The notes under the pieces were generated by a model. It was not told the origin of the DNA and did no database searches. It worked only from the letters and a program-made list of their open reading frames with translations. From NCBI RefSeq assembly GCF_037042905.1, contig NC_087245.1, positions 12,090,501 to 12,154,500 of the forward strand: a DNA stretch of 64,000 bases, read 5' to 3'. Positions 48,301-60,109 of this stretch are shown here, in pieces. Both the position numbers and the translations under genes were made by a program. The stretch is from Lytechinus pictus. Its lineage: Eukaryota > Echinodermata > Echinoidea > Temnopleuroida > Toxopneustidae. Positions within the stretch are counted from its first letter, which is position 1. Each line of letters begins with the position of its first letter.

Positions 48301-51300
48301 TGGAATGATGTTTCTTTGGATGGTTGTCCGGAAGTTGGTTGTTCTAGAGATGAGTAAATTGTCTTGCCCTTGGCCCATTCCTGCTCCAAGCCAGAACCGA
48401 ACAACTGGAAGAAGATGGCACCGAAAAGGCTAAGTCCTGCCGTTAGGTAAAAGACTGTCCTCCATCCTTCTGGATCACTCTGAAAAGAAAAATTACTCGT
48501 TTTCTAAGTTTCCATCCCTTCACAGATTTTTATCGAAATATTTCTTGTAAGGGTTTTTGTGCATTCCGCACCATGTAACCCGAGAACATCTCTTTCCTAC
48601 CGATTTTCTCTCCATGCAATCATGATTAAATACCCCCATCTACTTTATTTCCCCTCTCTTAATCCCCACTTGTTCTTATGTCTTCATTATCTCACGACCC
48701 CCCCCCCCCCCACCTCATTCTCTCCTCTTCATGCACATTATCCACCAATCTCTCTCTCTCTCCTTTTCTTCTTCTTACCATTAATCTAAAGATTAAAGCA
48801 TCCTGCTTTGATAAAAGATTGTTTGCGGTAGACAATCACTGTTTTATATATCTTCTGCTCAGTCTTTTGTTCATCTTCACTATACCATCTCATAAAACAG
48901 TAATTGTGTATCGCCAAAAAAAAAGTTTATCAAAGCAGAATGCTTTACATTTTAAATTAATGGTCTCACTGAAGTGCAAAGGGTTTTTCTGCCTAAAGAA
49001 TATAACAGCCCCCAATTTTTTCGGGGGAGGGGGGGGGGGGGGTTAGTTCCTAGTTGTAATCCTTTAAGTTTTACTTATACGCGGTCAGACCCGCCCCCAA
49101 AAGGGAGTTATGTTTTCTTTGAAAAAATGCAAAGCCTCCCCCCCAAAAAAAAAAAATTGGACGGGATGCTTATTTTAAGAGTGTTTAAGTTCCTACTGAT
49201 CATGGCCTTTAAACCTCTTAATTATTACGTTGTCAGTATTTAAAGACCTCCCTAGGCCCCAGCCTCGCCCCCCCCCCAAAAAAAACCCAACAACATAGAA
49301 ATATCACAGGAGGTGATTAATACCCCGCCTTATGGCGTTAACACCGTAATGCAGTTTTGAAGACATTTAGAAACGTCTTAGAAAAAAAATAAGGGGGAAG
49401 TAATGTGATCCACAAGGAGTGTTCCTGCATTTCTGGCTACAGTATGTGGTTACCATGGCAACATAATTTATGAAAAACACACAAAAAATGTCTTGCACAT
49501 TGTCACCTCAAGACCAATGTGAGTGCCAAATTTCTTGAGAATTGGTTAAAAACAGGGGGAGTAGTTCTAACTGCAAGATTTTTGCCTAATAATGTTACCA
49601 TGGTAACACAATTTCCAACACATGCGAAAATGTGTTTTGCACATCTTTACCCCAAGACCAATGTGTACACACACCCAAGACCCCCTCCTCCAGCCTGTTG
49701 AAGCATCTACATTCAGATATTTTGGTGCATTGGGATTTCAGGACAAACGGAATATCTGTTCAAAAGGATCTGGGTCTAAAGAGTAAGCAAATGTAAAATT
49801 ATGGAGTTTGGCACAGGCACTTGTCTAAAAAAATTATATCAGACCACTTTATATTCGTGAATTCTGGCATTTTTACCAATTTTTTCACTGTTCTTGCAGT
49901 CAGATTCTTTGGAGCATACCCCATTTCTAATTCTTATACATATTTAGACAAATGTCTGGAGAAAAAACTCAAGCTTTTGTCCATCGTGTCCACATCTGCA
50001 CTATTTTTTACGCTAACAGACCAGACTAAAAACACTTACCTGGTCCTCTGTCATCAGCCCAACAATGACGGGTCCGACGAAACCCGTGCTTACAGAGAAA
50101 GCATTCCCAATGCCAAACAGTGTGCCAGCGAACCTTGGCGCCAAGTCCTGGGCGTTGACGAAGATTCCGGCAAAGGAGATACCGACTCCACCCATCGCCG
50201 TGGTCATCAAAGCGACAGAACCGAAGTGGCTACATCCAATGTGTGATGCAGCTAGGAGGGATCCCGATGATATAACGGCACCTATGTAAAACAAACCAGA
50301 TTCAAGGGGAAATTTATAGGTGGATACGAGAGAGAGAAGATGGAAGGGGATGGTGTGAGAAGGTCCCCAGACCAATTTATATTTGGCAAATCAATGGATG
50401 ATTCTATTAATCGATTGTGACGTGACAAAGGGCCATTCAGCAGGCTATGTGGTAGTCTAGATCTGGACGTAAGTACCGTAGTTATTTGTATGGAAACCCT
50501 ACACTCACGCACACACCACTACATCAGTCCTCTCTCTTCCCATCTTCTACTACTTCTCCTAATAGTAGGAGAAGGTGAAAAGAGAGAGAGAGAGGACTGA
50601 TGTAGGGTTTTCTAAACAAATTAACTACTAACGTCCAGATATATACTAGCTTTATAGTGGGAGAGATGTAGCCTACATTATATTTCATTTGCTCGCATGC
50701 GCGAAGTGGTTCAACTATTAGGCCCCATTCATACTGGATGAAGTTCTCGCTACGCTGTTAAAGTCCAGCAAAAAAAAACCACACACACACACCCTCACAC
50801 AATCCGTAGGACGTTGCGTCAACTTCGCGGATAAAAAAAGTTAAATCGTGCATGCTTCGTGACTGTCCATGTCACGTCCTGCAAAGTTCAAGATGTTTTG
50901 GGTGTTGGCGCCCTTGCAGAGCCTGTCTCCAGAATGTTTCTTTATCCACTGGCCGGACTTTCATCGACACAACAGTATAAGTTTGGAATACCTAGCCAGA
51001 TAACGCACTCAGAGTCTTCTTCCATTGATATGCGAAAATACTCATTACAAACTGAATCACTCTGGTGCCATAATGAGCGCCGATCCCATGCTCAAGACCA
51101 ATGTTCCGTTGGATGTTTTTATTTTACGTCAAGTTATTGTTGTGTTAGAAAGGTGACACGCTAATAAGCCTGTGAAAAAAATTACCTATATTTACAACAA
51201 GTTTCCTGGTCTGGGTAACTCCAAGATATTTTCGTTTAACCAGCATATCGGATAAGGAAGAAAATACCATCATCATAACACAGTGTGCAACAAATGGAAT

Positions 51301-54300
51301 GGGTAGTAGAAATCCGATCTGGTATAAAGGAAAGAATATGACATGGTAAAAATATGACAATCATCACGCTAATGACATTCTGTTAAGATTTCAAAAGCGA
51401 ATTACCAGAGCAGCTCGTACTAGTATCTGGCTTTTTAATATCAAGATAAAGGGCATAGGTATCTTCTGTTAACTTTTTCTCATCAAAATTATGATTATAT
51501 GAGAGGAGAACATCAAATGTATCATTCATGACAAACGATGCCTAGTGTGCAATTAGCATCAATGGGAGTTTGGACTAAGTCAATTAGCTCGGGAGACAGC
51601 AGTCACTGCCCTCTTTTAGGAAATACACTGACATTCTCTAATAAATAATAAGATCCGACGGTCTCTGACAGTATAAAATCAGACGATTTGAAACTATCGG
51701 TTTCAGATCAATATTCCCTTCGCTACTTAAAGGGAAATTATCTTCAATATTTTACATTACCAAGGAGAAAGAAAACGAATCATGAAAGCAACGAATATTC
51801 TTTCTCTGCGTAAAAAGTAGTTAAGTAGGTAAATAAAAAAATCCTCGCAAAAATTGCCAGACAAATCACTCTGTAAAACATACACAAGTTGGTGTGTTTT
51901 TCAGCCTGAAAGCCGATTTTTTTTTTTAAATCTACACATATTTTCGACATTCATGAGCAGGGATATTGTTATCATTATGCTATATTAAATTGAAATTAGG
52001 CTCTTATGAAATAATGTTTCTGATGATAACAGTCAAACTGCCTGCATTATAAGAATCAACATCTATTTTCAAAGATGATTGCATTTTAGAAACCCTTGCA
52101 CACGTTGGAACAATTTGTTTGTAAAAAAATCCATATAACAAGAGAAATAGAAGTTTGATAACTACGAAGCTTTAAAGTGCCATTGACTTGAAAAGATTGC
52201 GAGATCTCTAAAAGTCGACATAATAGCGTTATTATGTCAACATGGCGAGATAACGTATCTAACAATGTTGATATAGAACATTTTGTGTCGACTGGCGAAA
52301 TAACGTATCTAGCCATGTTGACATAAAACTTTTTGTGTCGAGTGGCGAGGTAACGCATTTCGCCATACCGTTTCTCGCCATGTAGACATAATAGCGTTAT
52401 TATGTCGAACTGGCAAAATAATTCATCTCGCCATCTCTACAAGTCGACGTCACTTTCAAACTTCTGTAAAGAACCAGATGGGAGAAGGAATAAGAAAGTT
52501 ATTAAGTTATGACCATTTAAAAATGGAGAACGCTATGTCATGAGAGCATCGTATTGGGTTGCCAAGATGTGTGAAGCTACACATTGCAACAAAACTTCCC
52601 CATTATTTTTGTACATATAGATCGGCTATTCTTTTCATAGGAAAATATGTAATAACGGTTGCAGAAAAGATATCCTGGATGGGGGAGTTACTTATCACCA
52701 TCCTAGTCGCATTGTCATTGGAATGATCTCATGGCACATTAGTTTCTTAAATAAATAAATTTCTTAAACGTGTTTCCTTTAAGTATCAGACTTTTATTAA
52801 TCTTTTTATTGATTTCCCAAAGCTAATTTCCATCTACCTCTGCGACATCCAATCCTTGAACATGTTTCATATATAGTGGAAGATCAGTGAGTAGAATGAA
52901 GACAACAAATCCTGCTATGGTTACCATAGTAACAAACCAAGCAATCGCGGGCATCGACGTCATCATAGAACAAAATGGTGTGGCCTCCTTTACCTGAAAT
53001 TACGAGACAAAAAGAAAATTTATTGAAGATTAATTAATACAAATCATTAAAGAAAATCATTCGTGACTTCGTATTAGACATTATATTTGGTACCATTCGA
53101 AACCAAATGAGCAGGTACAATTATATTAACAATGTATATCCTGCTAATGTTCTCGACACGACCGTAGGATACACAATGGCTGCATCGCGTGTGTAGGCCT
53201 ATACAGTAGTACTCAAAAGTTAGTGAACACGACCAGAAAATGAAAAAATTCAAGTGTATAATTTCTGCCATGTTTAAGATATCCAATTGTGAAGTCACGT
53301 TATAAATTATTACATTCAATAATTATTTCTCTGGGCTCGCCGAACATTGTAGTGGTGTTGTCTATATTCGACACTCGGCATGAAGGAGTGCATTTTGTGG
53401 TGGGGTTCACTAACTTATGGGCGCAACCGTATTTACTATTTACAAAACCATAGATACAACAAACCCTTCTTTGCCTAACATGTCATGAAAAACAGTAACA
53501 ATGCGGTAGCGTTACAAACACAGATGGTGGTACAATAATGCGTTGGTTATCTTTTATGTCTCGAAGAAGTTGTCCAACACGATTGTGAAGTCCCAGTTAC
53601 ATAATTATATGTAGGCAAACCATACACGATTTGATTTTCAAAATTTACTAAGAATTAAGATTTATATGAAGAAAAAATAAACATACCTTGGAAACAGATC
53701 TACGAGACCGGTTATTCTCTATCTTTTTTCTTTCTTCGTCCGATATGAACGGATGGTCCCCGGGTTCTTCATATACCAACAATGCCCAGAGTAGTACCCA
53801 GACTAAACAAGAACAACCTGAGAAGATGGACATGGAAAATGATTAGTATCGAAGAACTGGTGGACATCCTGTACATTGCAGGCTTATATATGGTAAAATG
53901 CCACTGAATCCACGCATGCTTTGCCTACTCATTTCGTCTCATCCCACATCGGTCTAATCCTTGCTCGTGTAAAACTATAGCTAACCTACTATACCTATTC
54001 GGTCTGCCATTTAGCCCATTTATAAATTTTGTATAATTTCCAATTAAGTCACACCATTTCGCTTGATATCAAATAGGTCTAGCAGTCATGGCGGTCGCAG
54101 CAAAAAGAAAATGCTAGAAGTGAAGAAGTGAGCGAGCCTAAAACCAAATTTTTTAAATAACAAAGTCAAATCGGCCAAAATATGATCCCTAATAGAAATT
54201 ATATAAATTTATCATTGTATAGAAAATGTTGGGGCATTATGGTTTGATATAAAAGAGGTTCATGCACACGTGGTCCAAGTAGATGGTCTAATCTTTCTCA

Positions 54301-56231
54301 AATCGTTTTACCATGCACCTTATAAGCCAAATTGGTCTAATCACTATCACTTGGTCTAAATAATACTCACTCAATCTAATTGTCATTCATTTAAAATGCT
54401 CAGATGGCCTTATTTCCACTTTGCACTGAAATGAAATTTCGGTTCATAAAAAGTTCAGTTAATCATTTAGACTTAACTTTCAAGTGATAAAATGAAGAAA
54501 AAGAAGAGGAAGAAAAACATAAGCGCTGACAAGAGATGTATCATCGTGGGAATATATAATAGTCTTATATCATCTAAATGCCCTCTTGCCCTCCCTCCTA
54601 TCAAAATATTCTGTGGCCGCCCCTACCCTGAATGCATGTAACATTCTCTTCTTACCAAATATGTAGAAGGTAGCTTCCCAACCGACGAAGGAACAGACCA
54701 TTCCTGAGAAAAACTGACCAACAGCAGATCCAAAGGAAGATCCTTCATAAATAATGAAAAATAATAATCATTATTACCGCGAGGTAAAGTAAAGTAAAAC
54801 TTAACTATTTCCATTGATCAAATTCATTTCATTTCATAAGATCCATAAAAGCGACTGTATAAATTAATGAGAGCTAACAAGCCATTTTGAATGATAATAT
54901 CTAGGGAAACACGAAGCTATACCCTTTCAGTAGAAAATAAAATGATAACGGAGCGTACTTTTGATTGAAAAGGTGACAAGATTAATATGGAATATACGAT
55001 TGAATTATTGATAGCAAGTAATCAAAATATAATTAAATCCAAGCTGTCGTCATTCACAATTACTTGGAACATTACATTGATGACTTAAACCTGTAAGGAG
55101 CTTAATTTTCGGTTCAAAAGTGATATATATTGCACATTCAATGAGTTCAAGAAGTACTGACAAATTAATGTTTTAAGGTTTCAATGAATCCACGGTGGAA
55201 ATGTATAATTTCAAAATATGTAATATTAATATATATTTAAATAAAAATGATTTTTATACCTCCCACTATTAATGACGTCATCCTTGTTTTCTCCTTCTCA
55301 GGAGCCCATTTTGTTGTCAATGTGTTCGATGATGGAAAAGTGACGGCCTTGAGAGATTGAAGAAAATGAAACTTATCTTTAAACCCCCCATTATCAGTTA
55401 CATAACCTTTTCAAAACTATCTTCAAAAGAAACTCCACAGCACACGTCTCATCGAGTGCCGTTTCTGACCAATGAAGCATTTCCAACAAAGAATTATACA
55501 TGTAGGACTATGTTTATCAATGGCACATCTTGTGTTATAACACGTACACATTCATTATGTACTATGTGATAATAACTGACTCTGCCATGACGGAATATCA
55601 GGGGGAAAAACACAATGCGTAATGTTGTAACTACGCCGTGATTTGACCATAATACACAAACAACGTTATCACACTTTTTGCAAAGCTTCAGACAGGGTTT
55701 AACCATATCTTAACTAGATACTTTTATACTAAGTTTCACTTTTTTTTTTTTTTTTTTTTTTGGGGGGGGGGGGGTATTTATTGTTTTATAAGTTCCTTAT
55801 TTTATCAAGAAGTTTTTTTCTTCTTGTTATTCATGTAATGGATGTTATAACAGAATGTGTTCCAGAACTTGAATTCATCAAATGGCTCAGGATGCAAAGT
55901 TACTGCCATGTTACATAGAAATAACAGTATTTTTTTTTTGGGGGGGGGGGGCAGAAGTGATAAGAAAAGATACTGATTTGAATGGGTGATTCTTTACCTC
56001 AGCCATACCAGATACAACCCTGGTCACAAAGAAAAGCGGTAGACTGGTCCGTATGATTATTGGTGCAGCGATATTCATAATAGCAGAGATAGTCACACCG
56101 CCTGCAAAAAGCCATTTCCCGCCAAAACTGTCAGCGAGCCACCCAACCGGTCCATTCATGACAGCATAACCAATGTAGAAAGAGGCAAGAAGAAGGCCTT
56201 GTGTGTTACTGCTCCATTCAAATTCGGTTTG
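48285..56231 (-). CDS. SLC17-type (sialin/vesicular glutamate family) anion carrier, eight exons, first exon uncertain
   Basis: Coding order on the minus strand: 55998-56231, 55260-55347, 54656-54742, 53687-53817, 52838-52993, 51186-51318, 50040-50281, 48285-48479. All junctions are GT-AG and in phase, giving 421 residues counted from Q1. Family landmarks: TEFEWSSNTQGLLLASFY, then GWLADSFGGK; R71...E78 (RVVSGMAE); VTFP with KWAP; GWEATFYIFG; EEPGDHPFISDEERKKIE; APRFAGTLFGIGN; and EGWRTVFYLTAG near the end. SLC17 carriers use proton or membrane potential to move organic anions such as sialic acid, glutamate or urate in lysosomes, synaptic vesicles or the plasma membrane. About 30-80 N-terminal residues including TM1 are missing from the model. 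The acceptor of the first listed exon has a strong pyrimidine tract. The His after the FP motif in sialin and VGLUTs is Asn86 here, so substrate is uncertain. Confidence 0.85.
49439..49690. repeat. Two-unit tandem repeat with X-box-like palindromes
   Basis: Units share gttaccatgg(c/t)aacacaat, tgttttgcacat-like and accccaagaccaatgtg blocks, about 145 bases apart. gttaccatggtaac at 49594-49607 is a perfect palindrome. Lies in the last intron of the SLC17 gene. Confidence 0.65.
50458..50650. repeat. Long palindrome in an SLC17 intron
   Basis: Outer arms tctggacgtaagta...gaaaccctaca and tgtagggtttt...actaacgtccaga are complementary, and inner arms acatcagtcctctctctt and gagagagaggactgatgt pair as well. 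Probably a foldback element. Confidence 0.8.
52145..52465. mobile_element. Palindromic element with internal TGGCGAGATAACG units
   Basis: Ends gaagtttgataa...taaagtg and cactttcaaacttc are inverted. Inside, gacataatagcgttattatgtc appears twice (near 52218 and 52384) and is itself a palindrome, and tggcgar(a/g)taacg occurs three times. Lies in an SLC17 intron. Confidence 0.75.
53930..54400. repeat. Relative of the TTAGACGAAATGG-motif array
   Basis: catttcgtct, cggtctaatcc, catttagccca, accatttcgctt and ttggtctaatcac motifs recur, as in 43095-43490, but more degenerate. Confidence 0.5.
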
Positions 56232-56490
56232 CTGCAGAGTATAATAGAGAAAGAGGGGAAGATGGAGAGAGAGGGGATAGAGAGAGAGATTGGTTATTTC
56301 TAAAATAGTCATTTTCAGGCGCCCGCCAATCAAAGGAGTTCGGACATGACTAGGAAGTGTTGGGGAAGCAATTGTGTAATTTCTGGGCACAATTGCATAA
56401 AAAAAATACTATCGTAATTAACTTTGCCATCCAAAGGTGTGTTTTGTGTTTCCGTTGGTACCATACTATGCCTTGAGGTTGGTACCTTAC

Positions 56491-56568
56491 CATGGTAACA
56501 ATGCTAAGCAGAATGAAGGATTTCAAGGTAGTTACCACTGAATGGCAAAGTTCATATACTAGTAACAT
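56491..56568 (-). CDS. Candidate first exon of the SLC17 gene (weak)
   Basis: A minus-strand ATG opens 26 codons ending at a good donor (accatg|gtaagg) in phase 0, which matches the phase-0 acceptor at 56231 across a 259-base intron. The peptide has a hydrophobic stretch (VVTTLKSFILLSIVTM), but lacks the R-x-N-x-S motif normally found after TM1 in this family. It could instead be chance, with the true exon elsewhere or beyond 64000. Confidence 0.25.
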
Positions 56569-56771
56569 TCATTCATGCAACGGCATTCTCTCCGGAAATT
56601 CTTGGTTTCCCCCAGCATGCACACTCCATTCACGGTACACGAGTTATTCATGTGAATGAAAGGTCAATAGTACACTGGTTCCCGTCGGCCTTTGATGTGA
56701 TTTCACATCTGCCTATTGGTGAGGATTCGTTCTTGCCCAAGCTTCTGGAAACAAACCTTTTGCTTTAAATC

Positions 56772-56976
56772 ATGGAAAAGACAAAAATGAAGTATACTCT
56801 GAGTGATCCAGACTACTACACAGAGATGTACCAGGTCTATGCAAAGAAAAGCAACAAGTATTCACACTTGCTAGAATGGACAGAGAACATATTTCCCAAA
56901 ATGGTGTTGCAGAAATTGAGAGAGCGCTTCTCAGCAGAAACACATATTAATGTGCTTGGAATCGGGACCGGATCGG
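56772..56976 (+). CDS. First coding exon of a histamine N-methyltransferase-like gene
   Basis: 68 codons plus one base, ending at donor g|gtaagt. The peptide matches the N-terminus of HNMT-type SAM-dependent methyltransferases: YYTEMYQVY (residues 15-23), a helical stretch LLEWTENIFPKM, then VLGIGTGSG (61-69), the glycine-rich motif I that binds S-adenosylmethionine. Aligned by eye with the human enzyme, the histamine-contacting Glu28 corresponds to Lys29 here. HNMT inactivates histamine in the cytosol, but the substrate of this relative is unknown. No following exon was found on this strand to base 64000, so the gene either has an intron longer than 7 kb or is a fragment. Start has a reasonable context (aaatcatgg). 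Confidence 0.65.
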
Positions 56977-57212
56977 GTAAGTATTATACCATTTGGAAGG
57001 GTCCATGGTATTAAGCTACTTGTAGTCTTGTCCCTTGTACCACTGTAATAGTGTACTGGATGTTCATGTACTCTACTATCAGCAGGAGCTACAATGGATC
57101 TACCATGTTAGCTCCTTCCTTTTGAGGGTGACCTCCATGTTTATTTGCTAAATATGACCTTTTGACGTATAAGGCCAAGATCGTTAGCTAATAAATTGAA
57201 AACTGTTTTCAA

Positions 57213-57810
57213 TTAAAGGAAAATCCAGCCTTGGCCATGTTGTGTTGGGAAGGAGAAAAATAAATTAAACGGAATGGTGAAAGTTTGAAAGAAATCGGAC
57301 AAGCAATAAGAAAGTTATAGCTGCTTTGAAATTGAGATCACTAATACTATGTAGATTTCAAATTGGCAACTGGGTAAGTAAATTATGACAAGGGGCAAGG
57401 ACAACTTTCTCATAGGCCATGTACTTTATTGTCAGGGATTTGTGGTTTTCTCCTAAGTACCCATTCCCCTGGGGCAGTAATCTAAAAATAATCCTGGTAG
57501 TATATTGTTTTATGTCCTCATTAGAGAAAAATATAATTTGAAATAAAACTTTGGGGAAAAATGACATTTTAGCCATAATATGTATTGGAGTACGTAGGAG
57601 AGTAGTCCTTGCCTTACATCACTATGACATCCCATATGGGGCAAATTTGAAGTCTCCATGGGTATAGTGATTACCAATATTTACAACTTTTAAAAATTAA
57701 TAACTTTCTTGTTGTTTGTCCAATATTGTTCAAAGTTTCACCTATCAACTTGTCTGATTTTTCTTTTCCTTATAAAAACAAGTTTTTATTTGGGTTGGAT
57801 TCCCCTTTAA
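57213..57810. mobile_element. TTAA-flanked MITE, second family
   Basis: ttaaaggaaaatccagcc on the left matches the complement of ggttggattcccctttaa on the right. Interior arms include gaaagttt...tcggacaa and its counterpart near 57720-57760. It differs in sequence from the 22079-22693 family but shares the TTAA ends. Confidence 0.8.
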
Positions 57811-58589
57811 ACCCATTTTACACAGGTTTTCGTGCATGGTGCATGCAACTGATCTGATGAGATGGGGTCGCGGTGCGATTTTCTAAATCGAAGTCTGTGC
57901 ATGTGTGCAAGTGATTGTTTTTTTGTGTGTAAGCATGGACCTATAATACTACTACGGTGTAAGTGAATGAGAGAGAGAGAGAGAGGGGGAGAGAGGGGGC
58001 GAGAATGTTGCTGCGTTGCGTGCATGTGGAATATGAATCGCAATGCGGCTCTGGCGCCTCATCTAGTACATTATCTGTTTCAAAGAGGTTGTGCAAACCA
58101 AAGAAAGGAAAGTGTATTTCTCCAGGGCATCCAATACGGAATTCGGAGCCTCACCCTTGAAATGGGAGGGTTTTTTTAGTCTTTGTTCTGCGATGTTTCA
58201 TTTATTTTTTTTCTTGTATGTTTGATTTTGTATCGTGCAATAATTATTGTAAATATTAATTGTGATTTTCTTGATTTTTCAATAAAATAGAAATATACAA
58301 AAAGTATTACGCCGGGGTATTACGCTACTTTGATACTATACAGACCTGTGAAATGACCATATAGGTTATACAAGCATAACAGTAGAAAAGTATATAACAA
58401 TGATAATATAATATTCACAAGATAGCGGTATAATGATAACAAATTATTGGAACGAATAATTGCATGATAATACAATATAGGCTAGACAATTATTGTAACA
58501 CTCGCCATTTGTTATGTATTTTGCCATATAAGATTTCTAATGTTTTTATTTTCAGCTTACATCCTCAGTGCAATCTCAACAAATCTTAC

Positions 58590-58895
58590 ACACCTTCACA
58601 CACTAGGCCATATTCTCCACACCCTCTCATCCCACCTGACACATCCTCACACACGCACTCATACCCTCACACACTACATCTTCCCACGTTACACACCCTC
58701 ACACACTACCTCATCCCAAGGAGTTCATATACTCAACACCCTCTCATCCCACAGAACATACCCTCACACATATCCTGAACATTTCATCCTATCTCATCCA
58801 CCCTCAAACACGGATTCATAATACTCAACACACCCTCATCCCACATTACAAACCCTCACACGCAGATTCATATCCTCAACCCACTCCCAAGAAAG
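58590..58895. repeat. CA/CT-rich degenerate minisatellite
   Basis: Repeats of caccctcacacac, ctcatcccac and catactc-type words in units of roughly 25-35 bases. The His/Pro/Thr-rich frames across it are artefacts. Confidence 0.75.
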
Positions 58896-59106
58896 TGGTG
58901 TATTCAAAACCGCTGAAGCTAGACCAATGAAACTTTCACAGAAGTTATTAAATGAAATGAGCTTTCTATAGTTATGTACATTTAATTGAAAATAATACTA
59001 AGTTTTGGACTTTTGGACCTAATTCAGCCGTATGTCAGAGAGACATTTTTTTTTGGGGGGGACGCGCTGTGTGGCGAGTGTACTGTAGGACTCTGATTAG
59101 CTCTGG

Positions 59107-59282
59107 GGCCCGTTTCATAAAGCTGTTCGTAAGTTAAGAGCGACTTTAAGAACGACTGGTGATCCTTTCTTGTGGTAAATGACGTTCACCATTATTTGTT
59201 GGTGATTATTTAGCGCGTAAGAAAGGATCACCAGTCGTTCTTAAAGTCGCTCTTAACTTACGAACAGCTTTATGAAACACCC
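59107..59282. mobile_element. Near-perfect hairpin MITE (GGCCCGTTTCATAAAGC ends)
   Basis: Arms of about 65 bases, from cgtttcataaagctgttcgt through gatcctttctt, are almost exactly complementary to the right half ending gaacagctttatgaaac; the loop is about 40 bases. High arm identity implies recent insertion. Confidence 0.9.
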
Positions 59283-60109
59283 ACCTGGAGTATTTTAAAG
59301 AATGTTTGATTATTATTTAGTTACTTGATTTGACTTCTGAACGTAGTATGTGAATATTTCTTTGGATTATTATCATGCTTCAAGTATTTCTGCAGACTTG
59401 TTGTGACCTAGATATGTCGCTAACTTGTTTAACCCAGTAATGTTAGAACATTTAGGCTATATTGTTAGCATGGTTAAGGTATGCTGAAGATTAATGGCCC
59501 CTGTGATGATTTGCCTGCTTTTAATTTGGGATTTGGAAGTACATCATGCGCTGTGCAAATTATCGATCTAAATCGAGCACAAACTCATCATGGAAAAGGA
59601 AATGCATCATGATCACCGAAAGAATACTTGAGAACTCCAAACACATGTAACGTCATCTGGAAATTAAACAATTCTTCAGATATCATGGATTGAGCTAAAT
59701 CCTAGGCCAAATACTGATACAAATGACAAAAGAGTTCGGAAATGGCAAGTGAAGTGACACGGAATGAGTCAATTCCTACTCTACATTTCCCAAGCAAATC
59801 TAAGAAATTTTCACTTCAATAGACACAATCCTGGTGTGGTGAAAGTGGCGTAACCACACCCCCAATCGGCTGGCAAAAAAAAACCGAGGGAAAAGGAGAG
59901 AAAAAAAGATAAACGTAGGGGGAAGGGAGAAGAAATTATTATGTATTATATCATATATTATGTTATATTACATGTATTATATTATATATATTTATATTAT
60001 ATTATATTACATAAATATTTTTTCATAACTAGGCCCATATGAAACATAATTTCCCTAGGGTCTATGTGTTCATTACTCCTGGTGCTCGCATTGTCTATTT
60101 TATTTATTC

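Noticed and set aside
58550-58640. Second exon of the HNMT-like gene after the tttcag at 58551
   Set aside because: Phase would allow joining, but the peptide is the Leu/His/Thr-rich product of the CA/CT minisatellite and does not resemble the SAM-binding region.
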